A program made the position numbers and the translations under genes. A stretch of 64,000 nucleotides of DNA from Autumnicola lenta (GTDB lineage Bacteria; Bacteroidota; Bacteroidia; Flavobacteriales; Flavobacteriaceae). Shown here piece by piece: positions 9,735 through 17,955 of this stretch (positions are counted from its first letter, which is position 1; every line of letters starts with the position of its first letter). A model generated the notes under the pieces. It ran no database searches. It was given only the letters and a program-made list of their open reading frames with translations, and was not told where the DNA came from. Where the stretch lies: positions 1-64,000 of the forward strand of contig NZ_JAVRHO010000005.1 of assembly GCF_031846515.1 (NCBI RefSeq), read 5' to 3'.

Positions 9735-11204
9735 TTAAGATTTACCAAACATCTTCCCTTTGGGAACTAATTTTAAAATTAAATGTATTTCTTTTAAAGC
9801 CCTGGTTCTAAACAAAAAATGTAAAGAAATAAGAATTGCCATAAACAAGCCTCCAATTATTAATAACTCAAGGAAGTAATTAAAATCCTTCATTATATTA
9901 TAAAATTCTATTAAATAAAATATTAGAGCAAATGATATTAAGCCGGGAAGAGCAGTTTTAAATGCATCCACAAATTGCTCTATATATGGGTATTTTATAA
10001 ATTGATTAGCATAATAGATGTTGATACCAACCCCAATTAAGCTGTTTATTACCTGTGCCAATATTAATGGTATTATTCCATATTCTACAGTTACAATAAT
10101 TCCCAACACCATTGTTATGTTGACGATAATTGCCATTTTTAAATACAAATCTGTTCTTCCTTTTACTTTTAAAATGTTGGAATTATATTTATTGATAGGA
10201 TAAAAAATTCCTGTTATACATAATAACTGAAAAAAAGGTACTGCAGGGAGCCATTTCTCACCGAGTAAAAAACCAAACAGTGGATGTGCAATTAGAATCA
10301 ACAGCAACATAATTGTGCTCAATACAAATAATGATAATATTTGTATTTTTTGATAAGCAGCTTTTAATTGTCTGTCATCATTTTTGATTTTGGCCAACAA
10401 CGGATAGACAACTTTGTCTAAAGTATTAGATATAGTAACAACCGGCAACTCTTTCATGGTAAATGCCCTGGTATAATAACCAACCATTGCTGCCGAATAA
10501 TATTTACCAATAACCATTGGGAATATGTTTTTGACAATACGGCTCATAATACCCGCTAATGTCAGCTTATAACCAAATAGAAAATGTTCTTTTAACTTAC
10601 TTCGATTGATTTTTACATTAGGGATCCAACGCGTTTGAAGGAAATATGTAATTGTAAGAAATAAACCATTTACAATTTGCATATAAACAAGAGCCCACAC
10701 ACCATAATCCAAATAAGCCAATAGAATACCTGTAAGACCTGATAAAAACAAGGCAGGTAACTGTGCTTTCATTTGATACTTAAAATTCAGCTCATAAGTT
10801 AATCTTGTTTTTTGTATAATGAATAAACTGCTAATTATAATTACAATTGAATACACCCTGATTAAATCGGTTAATCTGGGTTGCTCATAAAATTCGGAAA
10901 TGTAAGGAGCGATAATAAAAAAGATCCAGTACAGAAGAAATGATATAGTAAAATTAATACTGAAAACTGTAGAAAAATCTTCTTCGTCCGGCTTATCAGA
11001 CCGAATTAGAGATTGGCTCATTCCTGTATCTGATAACGAATTACCAATAGCATTAAAAATTAAAATCATACCCAGAAGTCCAAATTCTTCCGGAGCAATT
11101 AACCTCGCCAGAACAATCTGCACTATAAAATTTATTGCCTTACTTCCAAATTGTTCAAGAAAAGTCCAGCTAACCCCAGAAAGAGCCTTCTTTTGTAAAG
11201 ACAT
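9735..11204 (-). CDS. Oligosaccharide flippase (MOP superfamily, Wzx-like)
   Basis: A polytopic membrane protein of 489 residues with 12 or more hydrophobic segments. The N terminus (SLQKKALSGVSWTFLEQFG) and the LIAPEEFGLLGM segment are typical of the Polysacc_synt branch of the MOP superfamily, which flips undecaprenyl-linked repeat units across the inner membrane. Charged residues lie inside membrane helices, as in Wzx proteins. Together with the Wzy-like protein at 2082-3281 it argues for Wzx/Wzy-dependent assembly. This would leave the ABC-type protein at 22031-23107, which lacks an ATPase, without a role in export. The start ATG fits the conserved N terminus. Confidence 0.88.
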   Translation of the reverse strand: MSLQKKALSGVSWTFLEQFGSKAINFIVQIVLARLIAPEEFGLLGMILIFNAIGNSLSDTGMSQSLIRSDKPDEEDFSTVFSINFTISFLLYWIFFIIAPYISEFYEQPRLTDLIRVYSIVIIISSLFIIQKTRLTYELNFKYQMKAQLPALFLSGLTGILLAYLDYGVWALVYMQIVNGLFLTITYFLQTRWIPNVKINRSKLKEHFLFGYKLTLAGIMSRIVKNIFPMVIGKYYSAAMVGYYTRAFTMKELPVVTISNTLDKVVYPLLAKIKNDDRQLKAAYQKIQILSLFVLSTIMLLLILIAHPLFGFLLGEKWLPAVPFFQLLCITGIFYPINKYNSNILKVKGRTDLYLKMAIIVNITMVLGIIVTVEYGIIPLILAQVINSLIGVGINIYYANQFIKYPYIEQFVDAFKTALPGLISFALIFYLIEFYNIMKDFNYFLELLIIGGLFMAILISLHFLFRTRALKEIHLILKLVPKGKMFGKS

Positions 11205-11381
11205 AAATTTGATTTAACCGCTGAATTGTGGTGCACCGAAACATGTATTCCATATATATTTTCTTTCAACGATTTGTTAATTATTCAAAAAAGAGAAAAC
11301 AATCATCTCTAACGGATTTTTTCTCACAGCTCAAAAAGAGAAGTACATCGCTACTATACTTTAATTTTGGTCCAACCGCTC

Positions 11382-11969
11382 TTACAATTGAAGATATCTC
11401 TTTTGATTGGCTGATACTTCATCTATTTCTTCCTGCTTAAAATGTTTAGGATTAAAACATCCTACCAATATCCTATCCTCATTCCTGTTATCTACACTAT
11501 AAAATCCTTTAAGTCTTCCTTCGACGAGCCAACCAGCTCTGGTATAGGCTTTAATTGAAGGAATGTTCGATTCGTACATTCCACCATATAATTTCCTGAT
11601 GTTGAACTCTTCAAATGCTAATGTATTTCCAACCTTTATAGCCTCTACTGCTAGCCCTTTTCCAAGGTAATTTCTGTCTCCAATAAGAATTACCAAATCA
11701 GAAGTTTTATGACCCTGATGGATTGGCCCTAGCTTTATCGTGCCAATTAGAGTATTATCTTCTATAGTATAGATCCCAAAAGTGAAAAGATTACCTTTAG
11801 ATTTTCCTTCTTCTATGGAATGAAGTAATTTTTCCTTGGTAATGGTCTGCTTGGATGAGGTATAGAACTTCATTAATTCCTCATCTTTAAACCACTTCAT
11901 TACATCATCAGTAATGTCTTTCTTTTCGATTTCATTAAGATAAACTCTTTCTCCATAATATTTTTTCAT
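11382..11969 (-). CDS. GNAT acetyltransferase (RimJ/RimL type)
   Basis: A compact GNAT protein of 195 residues: ERVYLNEIEKKDITDDVMKWFKDEE at the N terminus, YTIEDNTLIGTIKLGPI, the acetyl-CoA loop in GDRNYLGKGLAVEAIK, and FNIRKLYGGMYESNIPSIKAY in the C-terminal strands. I chose the ATG at 11969; the only longer in-frame option is a TTG. It lies between the DUF4910 gene and the flippase gene. The RimJ/RimL class includes WecD- and PseH-like sugar acetyltransferases, so an amino-sugar acceptor is more likely here than a ribosomal protein, but this rests on location. Confidence 0.78.
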   Translation of the reverse strand: MKKYYGERVYLNEIEKKDITDDVMKWFKDEELMKFYTSSKQTITKEKLLHSIEEGKSKGNLFTFGIYTIEDNTLIGTIKLGPIHQGHKTSDLVILIGDRNYLGKGLAVEAIKVGNTLAFEEFNIRKLYGGMYESNIPSIKAYTRAGWLVEGRLKGFYSVDNRNEDRILVGCFNPKHFKQEEIDEVSANQKRYLQL

Positions 11970-12079
11970 AATTATCAATTTTTTACGTGAACTATATTAT
12001 TAAATTTAAGCTTTATTCTCTTGGGATGATTAAAATCTACTTTTTAGAAAAGTGCAACAGCATTTTATGTACTTTTTCA

Positions 12080-13366
12080 CTAAAGCACCTTAATCACTTT
12101 ATTCTCAACTAATTTATCGACTATAGCATATAGATCCCAAATAGGGGCATTAATTTTATTAGCTATTTGTAAAAGACTGTGTTCGCCGTCACAATAGCTA
12201 ATCAAATTCATCATTCTTCTTGCCTCATTGGCTGACCCTTTAACACTGACCGTAGGATATAACCCTCTTTTGCCCAATTGTGGTTCACAATAAACTGTAC
12301 TCTTTAAAACCGCATTATGCTCAATAACTTCAATTGCTTTTTTTAAAGCATTCAATCCTCCCTCCAAACCTTCAGGAGAAATTAAATCGAGATTATCATC
12401 AGAAGTGTGATATTCAGGATATTCACCATATTTACTTCTCATGATGGTGGCCATCGGCAAATCTACTCCGGGTGCACAATACTGCCGTTCATCACTGCCA
12501 CGATCGAGCCAGGTATATTTTTTGAAATTTGGGGCAGTATGTTGTAGCACATGCAACGCTATTTGATCTGATAATGTGTTCCCCTCTCGCGAAGGTAAAT
12601 AGGAATAGCATCTGTCATCACCAATACAGGTAATATTAAAACCTGCAAAAACCTTTTCTTTAAGTTCCTCCAGGTGTTTACTTAAATAAATAATTGATCC
12701 TAATGTTTCAGGTATCAAAACAATTCTATAAGTGTAATTTCTATCCTGAAGGGTTCTAATCCAATTGGTCAGTGCAATAGTAACAACGGGGCCAGAAAGC
12801 TCATTGTTGGCCATTGAGGGATGGCAAACGTAAGAAGACAGGAAAACTTCTTTGCTAGATTTCCCGGGTAGTATTATCTCTCCATAGTTTAAAACACCTT
12901 CTTTAAAACTTGACTTTACAACCACATGATAATCTCCCGGTTCTAATTTTCTTCTTTGATTTTCAGAAAGGCAGAACCCCCATCTCTTCTTATAGTATGA
13001 AGTTACATAGGGTATAGCATCCGGTTGTTCTGGCAAAGAATATAAATGGTTCTCTAATTCATCCAGATTAAGCCATTCATCCACAGGTTCAGAATATCCA
13101 ACAACATGTAAATTGTTTGTTTTGAAATCAATAATTCTTTCACCATCCTTATTTTCAATATAGGCCTCTTCAATTTCCCATTCTTCAGGCACTGTCCAGT
13201 CAAAAGCTTTATAACCGGTAGAAACGCTTTTAATTTCCAACTCCGGAATAATATTTTTAAAGTAATTAAAGGTTTCTCTGACTCCAGCTCCCATTAAACT
13301 ACGATTAATCGGGAACAAATCTTTTGCCCACCCATACATTACATTTCCTATATTTTTCTCTGTCAT
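12080..13366 (-). CDS. DUF4910 aminopeptidase-like protein with winged-helix tail
   Basis: A 428-residue protein of the DUF4910/DUF2172 group found in many polysaccharide loci. Its core resembles zinc-dependent M28 aminopeptidases: a YVCHPSMANNELSGP motif, an RGSDERQYCAPGVDLP motif and a YHTSDDNLDLI motif would supply the metal ligands. The last 70 residues form a small winged helix (CDGEHSLLQIANKINAPIWD and after). Its biochemical role is not established; a hydrolase acting on a nonulosonic acid or acyl substituent is a guess. The gene is separated by only 24 bases from the AAC(3)-type gene upstream and follows the pseI block, so it is probably part of the same sugar-tailoring set. Confidence 0.78.
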   Translation of the reverse strand: MTEKNIGNVMYGWAKDLFPINRSLMGAGVRETFNYFKNIIPELEIKSVSTGYKAFDWTVPEEWEIEEAYIENKDGERIIDFKTNNLHVVGYSEPVDEWLNLDELENHLYSLPEQPDAIPYVTSYYKKRWGFCLSENQRRKLEPGDYHVVVKSSFKEGVLNYGEIILPGKSSKEVFLSSYVCHPSMANNELSGPVVTIALTNWIRTLQDRNYTYRIVLIPETLGSIIYLSKHLEELKEKVFAGFNITCIGDDRCYSYLPSREGNTLSDQIALHVLQHTAPNFKKYTWLDRGSDERQYCAPGVDLPMATIMRSKYGEYPEYHTSDDNLDLISPEGLEGGLNALKKAIEVIEHNAVLKSTVYCEPQLGKRGLYPTVSVKGSANEARRMMNLISYCDGEHSLLQIANKINAPIWDLYAIVDKLVENKVIKVL

Positions 13367-13390
13367 TTGAATTAATTAATCGTGTCTCAT

Positions 13391-14143
13391 TTAAAGCTTG
13401 TAACTCAGCAGGAAATTCTTATCTGCTTCTAATTTCTGTCCCAAAATCTTTTCCATCGTTTTTGAATGGGACCAAACAACCTCCACATTTCCACTCTGGT
13501 GAATTTTTAGACCACCTTCCTTGTGTAGGGTCGTTTTAATTTTATGGCGATCCCACGAGGTATGTTTATCCAAATCCCTCACATGATATTGATAGTTTAT
13601 TTCCTTCTTATCCTCATCAGATAAAATCACCTCTCCAGGAAAATTTTTATTATATCGATATGGGACCTTGTAATGATACTCAAGGAAATGAAGATAGGTA
13701 CTTATAAATTCATCAACATTTATATTTATTACCACATGACCCAAATTATGTAAAAGGTGCATAAGAGAATCCTCACCAAAGGCGCTTTCTTCTTTTAGTT
13801 CAAATTTTTCAAAATATCTGTTAGTATCTATTACATTAAAAACAGGATTACTTGTTCGATGTACAGGATCAAACTGATTTCTTATTTCTTCACCGAACCT
13901 TCCGACCTCTGAATTAGAACTTAATTTGTTAAAAATCCCACTCTTGGTATAGCTATATGTAAAAGTGGGAATTAATATAGTTTTAGGCTGATAAAGATCA
14001 TCCAGAACCGCAATTATCTGCTTTGATAAATTGGGATATGGAATTTGATCTGCTATTCCTTTCAGTTTCACGTGTAAGAACAGGATCTCATTCTTTGGAA
14101 TATTTACCTCTTTAAAAATCCCCTCTATATCTGATAGCTTCAT
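13391..14143 (-). CDS. AAC(3)-family N-acetyltransferase (sugar-tailoring)
   Basis: A 250-residue protein of the Antibiotic_NAT (aminoglycoside 3-N-acetyltransferase) fold. Family marks are ILIPTFTYSY, the HRTSNPVFNV segment (the H-x-x-x-P-x-F/S motif after a conserved R) and FGEDSLMHLLHNL. Members inside polysaccharide loci acylate amino sugars, so an antibiotic-resistance role is unlikely. It ends 24 bases before the DUF4910 gene starts, and its ATG lies one base from the stop of pseI, so all three are likely translated together. Which amino group it modifies cannot be read. Confidence 0.75.
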   Translation of the reverse strand: MKLSDIEGIFKEVNIPKNEILFLHVKLKGIADQIPYPNLSKQIIAVLDDLYQPKTILIPTFTYSYTKSGIFNKLSSNSEVGRFGEEIRNQFDPVHRTSNPVFNVIDTNRYFEKFELKEESAFGEDSLMHLLHNLGHVVININVDEFISTYLHFLEYHYKVPYRYNKNFPGEVILSDEDKKEINYQYHVRDLDKHTSWDRHKIKTTLHKEGGLKIHQSGNVEVVWSHSKTMEKILGQKLEADKNFLLSYKL

Positions 14144-14144
14144 A

Positions 14145-15188
14145 TTATTTTTCTAAATCTTCTAATGACAGTCGCGAACCTTTTTCAAGATTATTGATAA
14201 ACTTTTTTCCTAACACTTGAGAGTAATACATTGGATGCAAACCAAATCCAGGTCTAACAGATCCTACGTTTTCTTCAGTTAAAGCCTCCCCTGCTTTTAT
14301 ATCTTTAATTACATATAGGGAACGAGAAAATTCCCTCCCTTTTTTCTGCTTCTCGGTTAATGAATAGTCTACTATGCCCATAGCTTTTTCGGCTTCTCGA
14401 ACAGCTTTTACCATTTCTGTAAATTCCTTTTCATCCATCGAAAAAGAAGCGTCAGGTCCTCCAATTTTTTTATTCAAAATAAAATGCTTCTCAATTATTT
14501 TTGCTCCAAAGCAGGTAGCTACTACGGGAACTGTACTTCCCATCGTATGGTCTGAGAGTCCAGAGATTACATTAAAACGCTCGGAAAGATCTTTTACCAT
14601 AACCATATTTGCCTCCTCAATGGGAGCTGGATAAGAAGAGGTACATTTTAAAAAGGCCACATCCTTATTTCCCATTCTGTGACATGCATCCAAAGCCAGT
14701 TCAATATCTTCCTTTTCAGCTATGCCCGTAGAGATTATTACTGGTTTTCCTTTTGAAGCTACCAATTCAATTAATGGGATATCAGTAATTTCAAAAGAAG
14801 CTATTTTATAAGCGGGGGCATCTAATTTTTCAAGTAAATCTACAGCTGTTGCATCAAAGGGAGATGAGAAACAAATTAAACCTTCCTCTTCTGCAGCTCT
14901 AAATAATTGTTCATGCCACTCCCAGGGTGTATAAGCTTCTTTATATAGATCATGAAGGTATTTCCCATCCCAGATCGTACCCTGACTTAACATGAAATCA
15001 GGTTTTTTTACATCAAGCGTCATGGTATCTGCAGTATAGGTCTGGATTTTAACTGCATCTGCTCCTGTACGCTTAGCAGCCTTGATCGTCTCAAGAGCTG
15101 TTTCTAAACTACCATTATGATTTGCCGATAATTCAGCAATTATAAAAACAGGATTATCTCCTCCTATTGTCTTATTTCCTATGTTCAT
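14145..15188 (-). CDS. pseI: Pseudaminic acid synthase (NeuB/PseI family)
   Basis: Condenses phosphoenolpyruvate with a 2,4-diacylamino-2,4,6-trideoxyhexose to form a nonulosonic acid. The 347-residue protein has the NeuB barrel (GDNPVFIIAELSANHNG, ADAVKIQTYTADTMTL, SGLSDHTMGSTVPVVA, EKHFILNKKIGGPDASFSM) and a C-terminal SAF/antifreeze-like domain (SLYVIKDIKAGEALTEENVG, then RPGFGLHPM). The MSQGTIWDGKYLHDLY stretch favours PseI over LegI or NeuB. The ATG overlaps the stop of the upstream GNAT gene as ATGA, which indicates coupling. It belongs with pseB, pseC, pseF and pseH upstream. The exact stereochemistry of the sugar (pseudaminic or an isomer) is inferred. Confidence 0.9.
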   Translation of the reverse strand: MNIGNKTIGGDNPVFIIAELSANHNGSLETALETIKAAKRTGADAVKIQTYTADTMTLDVKKPDFMLSQGTIWDGKYLHDLYKEAYTPWEWHEQLFRAAEEEGLICFSSPFDATAVDLLEKLDAPAYKIASFEITDIPLIELVASKGKPVIISTGIAEKEDIELALDACHRMGNKDVAFLKCTSSYPAPIEEANMVMVKDLSERFNVISGLSDHTMGSTVPVVATCFGAKIIEKHFILNKKIGGPDASFSMDEKEFTEMVKAVREAEKAMGIVDYSLTEKQKKGREFSRSLYVIKDIKAGEALTEENVGSVRPGFGLHPMYYSQVLGKKFINNLEKGSRLSLEDLEK

Positions 15189-15643
15189 TCTATAGATTTT
15201 TCAAATTTTAATTCTGATGTATTCTCCCAAACTTTATCAAAACTTAGCTTCTTAAAAATTTTTATTGAAGCCAGGTTATCTTTTAGCACAAGACCATAGA
15301 CCTTTTTCAATGCTGAATTTTCCTTAAAAACCCTTTTTACCCCTAAAGCTAATATTTTTGAACCATAACCCTTGCCTTGCTGGGAAGGATCTATAAAATA
15401 ATTTATTTTAGCTAATATCTGCCCTTCTACATCAAATCGAATAACTCCAACGGGAATTTCCCCTATTTCCAAAATGTAAGTAATTATGTCATCATTATTT
15501 AGAACATTCACAAACCATTCCTTATGACCTGCCATCGAAAGTTTACTTGTGTCAAAAGAATTTTGTCTGATAGCCGGATGATTTCTCCAGTTAAAGAGCA
15601 TTTCCACATCTCCATAATATATTTTACGCAACCTCACTTTCAT
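15185..15643 (-). CDS. Small GNAT acyltransferase (resembles the GNAT part of PseG-GNAT fusions)
   Basis: A 152-residue GNAT protein: VRLRKIYYGDVEMLFNWRNH, then SFDTSKLSMAGHKEWF, an acetyl-CoA loop in DPSQQGKGYGSKIL and KKVYGLVLKDNLASIKIFKK. The NWRNHPAIRQNSF pattern is what I expect in the GNAT half of bifunctional PseG-GNAT proteins. No PseG hydrolase domain is attached or found next to it: only 33 bases separate it from the MaoC gene. It overlaps pseI by four bases. It may acylate the C4 or C7 amino group of the sugar, or be what remains of a former fusion. Confidence 0.75.
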   Translation of the reverse strand: MKVRLRKIYYGDVEMLFNWRNHPAIRQNSFDTSKLSMAGHKEWFVNVLNNDDIITYILEIGEIPVGVIRFDVEGQILAKINYFIDPSQQGKGYGSKILALGVKRVFKENSALKKVYGLVLKDNLASIKIFKKLSFDKVWENTSELKFEKSIE

Positions 15644-15676
15644 ATAAAACTTTAAGCCTATCCGAAAACTCTATAC

Positions 15677-16081
15677 TCATAGGTTTTCTAAAAATAGAAT
15701 TACAGACTGACCTTCCAGAACTACTTCACCATCTTCCTTTTCTATCCAGTTTTTCAGCGTAATAATTGGTTTGTCATCCCTGATTTTTATAATTTCAACC
15801 CAGGCAGTAACAGTTTCTTCAATAAACAGTGGCTTTAAAAATTTAGTTTCCTGGCTAATGTAAATCGTCCCAGGTCCCGGCAGTGTAGAACCCAATATCC
15901 CCCCAATCAATGAAACTACCATTGGCCCCTGAACAATCGTTTTTTTAAATCTGGTCTTTGAAGCATACTGTTCATCAAAATGAATGGGATTATCATCAGA
16001 TGTTAGTTTACTAAAATTTAAGACCTCTTCTTTTGAAAATTTTTTGGTTTGAGAAGCTTTCTGCCCTACTATTAACTGCAT
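15677..16081 (-). CDS. MaoC-like (R)-specific enoyl-CoA hydratase
   Basis: A single hot-dog domain of 134 residues, the usual length of PhaJ/MaoC hydratases. The catalytic Asp and His are in the hydratase motif SDDNPIHFDEQYA (D29 or D30, and H34). This reaction makes (R)-3-hydroxyacyl-CoA from crotonyl- or enoyl-CoA. Placed between a GNAT gene and pseH, it could supply (R)-3-hydroxybutyryl-CoA as an acyl donor for the amino groups of the nonulosonic acid; such N-acyl groups are known on pseudaminic-type sugars of other bacteria. This link is inferred from context. Confidence 0.75.
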   Translation of the reverse strand: MQLIVGQKASQTKKFSKEEVLNFSKLTSDDNPIHFDEQYASKTRFKKTIVQGPMVVSLIGGILGSTLPGPGTIYISQETKFLKPLFIEETVTAWVEIIKIRDDKPIITLKNWIEKEDGEVVLEGQSVILFLENL

Positions 16082-16102
16082 AACTAATGTTCTTTTTATA
16101 AC

Positions 16103-16645
16103 TTAACCATAAATTTTAGTCTTTAAACTATCTTTTAATTGTTTCCATTCAGAAGAAAGTAGACCAATTACCACTATATCATGAAATCTATTATTTTTTT
16201 GAATATGATTTCTTAAATAGCCTTCTCTTCTAAAACCAAATTTTTCATGCATCTGAACAACCTTTTCATTAAAAGAAAAAACTTCACCACATAATTTATT
16301 TAATTTCAGTTCACCAAAGACATAATTCAGAACATTATATTCAATTTTAGCACCTATGCCCTTCCCCCTAATACTGGTATTACCAAGATAGAACCCCCAA
16401 TAGCACTTGCTGTTCCATTTATCTATTTCTGTTAAATTGGCAACACCAAGTTCTTCGCCTTCATATTTAATGATCCAATATTTTTTACTTTCGTCCTGTT
16501 GAACCTTTTTAAACCATTTTTCCTGTTGTTCCCTAGTGATGTTCTCGTCTTTATACATGTATTGAGAGACTTCCGGAGAATTTCTCCACTCCCTCACAAT
16601 ATCCAGGTCTTCTTCTGCCAATGGTATTAATTCAATATCTTTCAT
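16103..16645 (-). CDS. pseH: UDP-4-amino-4,6-dideoxy-N-acetyl-altrosamine N-acetyltransferase (PseH-like)
   Basis: A 180-residue GNAT enzyme expected to acylate the 4-amino group made by PseC. Visible marks are DLDIVREWRNSPEVSQYMY and ITREQQEKWFKKV (strand and helix 1-2, typical of PseH), KYWIIKYEGEELGVANLTEI, GFYLGNTSIRGKGIGAKIEY with the acetyl-CoA loop, and LNKLCGEVFSFNEKVVQMHEKFGFRREGYL. The WRN and Y-M-Y-x-D/E patterns fit PseH better than generic RimL. If the MaoC neighbour provides the acyl donor, this enzyme could use 3-hydroxybutyryl-CoA instead of acetyl-CoA. It starts 82 bases after the next upstream GNAT gene. Confidence 0.75.
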   Translation of the reverse strand: MKDIELIPLAEEDLDIVREWRNSPEVSQYMYKDENITREQQEKWFKKVQQDESKKYWIIKYEGEELGVANLTEIDKWNSKCYWGFYLGNTSIRGKGIGAKIEYNVLNYVFGELKLNKLCGEVFSFNEKVVQMHEKFGFRREGYLRNHIQKNNRFHDIVVIGLLSSEWKQLKDSLKTKIYG

Positions 16646-16727
16646 TTATAGAAATTATATTTTGAAAATGTTATATTTAGGTCAGATAACTTAATACGAT
16701 ATAAGTCTTAATTGAGTTTTGATTATA

Positions 16728-17285
16728 TTATATATCATTGAATTTAGAATGAATAATTATATCTATGTATTCATTATTAAAAAAACAATGTTCCTTTAAA
16801 ACTGCCTCAACCTTAAAATTTGCTGCTTCCAAAACTTCATAGATTTTAGGCCTTAGGTCAAAAGCATATGTGTGTAACTTATGCAAATTCAACTCCTTAA
16901 AAGCTACTCTTTCAATTAATTTCAAATAAATATTCCAATGCTTATTGAACTCCTTCTGTTCAAGATCTGTTTTCATAATGAAGGATATTTCAGCATTTTT
17001 ATCTACCCAGTTTATATGTACCAAACCGCCATATCCAATACATTCTTCTCCTTTCAAATAGGAAAATAAAATTTGGCCTGGTTTCTCCTGTTCAAATAAA
17101 TTTGATACTACGGAATCAAAATAATTATCCTGCTTCTTCTTTGTCAAGAGTTCATTTTGTCGCAAATGATACATTTGCTCATTACGCCATTGCATAATTT
17201 TATACCTGTCTTCCAGACGTATAGGGACAATTGAATATTCACCTCTAGAAAACTTCTGCTTATTCAGTGCGTTGTATGAGTTCAT
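16728..17285 (-). CDS. GNAT acyltransferase, nonulosonate cluster
   Basis: A 185-residue GNAT-like protein: YSIVPIRLEDRYKIMQWRNEQM, the helix KKKQDNYFDSVVSNLF, ECIGYGGLVHINWVDKNAEI, a strand-4 region with a poorly matching acetyl-CoA loop (the usual G-x-G is not evident around residues 125-135), and LHTYAFDLRPKIYEVLEAANF. The weak loop means activity is uncertain. Its start overlaps the end of pseF by 26 bases. Together with 15185-15643 and pseH it is the third GNAT within the nonulosonate block. Confidence 0.65.
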   Translation of the reverse strand: MNSYNALNKQKFSRGEYSIVPIRLEDRYKIMQWRNEQMYHLRQNELLTKKKQDNYFDSVVSNLFEQEKPGQILFSYLKGEECIGYGGLVHINWVDKNAEISFIMKTDLEQKEFNKHWNIYLKLIERVAFKELNLHKLHTYAFDLRPKIYEVLEAANFKVEAVLKEHCFFNNEYIDIIIHSKFNDI

Positions 17286-17955
17286 ATTTTAATTCAGCAA
17301 GGTTCCAATCTGTTTCTGTATCTATATCCTGAGCTTCCATCTCAGCTATTATTATACCTCCGGTGTTTTCTGTTATTATAGATTTATTACGGACAAAATT
17401 TTCTGTTCTTATGAAATAGAATTGTCCTGCATCGTGATATGCTTTTTCAAGGTCCTGAGAACGTGATTTTTCATATTCCGGAAAGAAAAATCGCAGTTTA
17501 TTATTATAATATTTCAGTGATCTCTGAATAGGATAACCAAAAGGAATTACAGGAAATACGGCATCCAGATTTTCTCTGGATAATTTCTCAAAGGCCTCAA
17601 CTAATTTAGCTTCGGTTATAAAAGGTGCTGTAGGATAAATGCAGCACATGTTTTCAAATTCTTTTCCTTCGGCATCATACTCCTCCAGGACCTCCAATAG
17701 CACATCAACAGTGGTGGCAAAATCATTTGCATTTTCCTTACTTCTCATAAAGGGAATATCTGCTCCATATTTGCGTGCTATTTCAGCAATCTCCTCATCG
17801 TCAGTAGAAACCATAACTTCATCAAAAAGCCCGCTATTTAGAGCAGCTTCTATTGAATACGCAATAATTGGTTTGCCCATAAAGCTTCTTATGTTCTTCC
17901 TGGGAATACGTTTACTTCCTCCACGAGCCGGTATGATGCACAGATTTCTATTCAC
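17260..17955 (-). CDS. pseF: Pseudaminic acid cytidylyltransferase
   Basis: Activates the nonulosonic acid with CTP to the CMP-sugar used by the transferase. The 231-residue protein starts NLCIIPARGGSKRIPRKNIR, the nucleotide-binding signature of the NeuA/PseF family, followed by MGKPIIAYSIEAAL, MVSTDDEEIAEIARKYGAD, CCIYPTAPFI and a C-terminal DIDTETDWNLAELKYEL. The order and the IYPTAPF motif fit PseF rather than KdsB. The start codon is GTG at 17955 and overlaps the end of pseC by eight bases, so the two are translationally coupled. Confidence 0.9.
   Translation of the reverse strand: MNRNLCIIPARGGSKRIPRKNIRSFMGKPIIAYSIEAALNSGLFDEVMVSTDDEEIAEIARKYGADIPFMRSKENANDFATTVDVLLEVLEEYDAEGKEFENMCCIYPTAPFITEAKLVEAFEKLSRENLDAVFPVIPFGYPIQRSLKYYNNKLRFFFPEYEKSRSQDLEKAYHDAGQFYFIRTENFVRNKSIITENTGGIIIAEMEAQDIDTETDWNLAELKYELIQRTE

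Noticed and set aside
13391..14143. Aminoglycoside resistance gene
   Set aside because: The fold is AAC(3), but the gene is translated together with pseI in a glycan locus, where this family acts on sugars.
15185..15643. Frameshifted PseG upstream of the small GNAT
   Set aside because: Only 33 bases lie between the GNAT start and the MaoC gene, too few for a hydrolase remnant.
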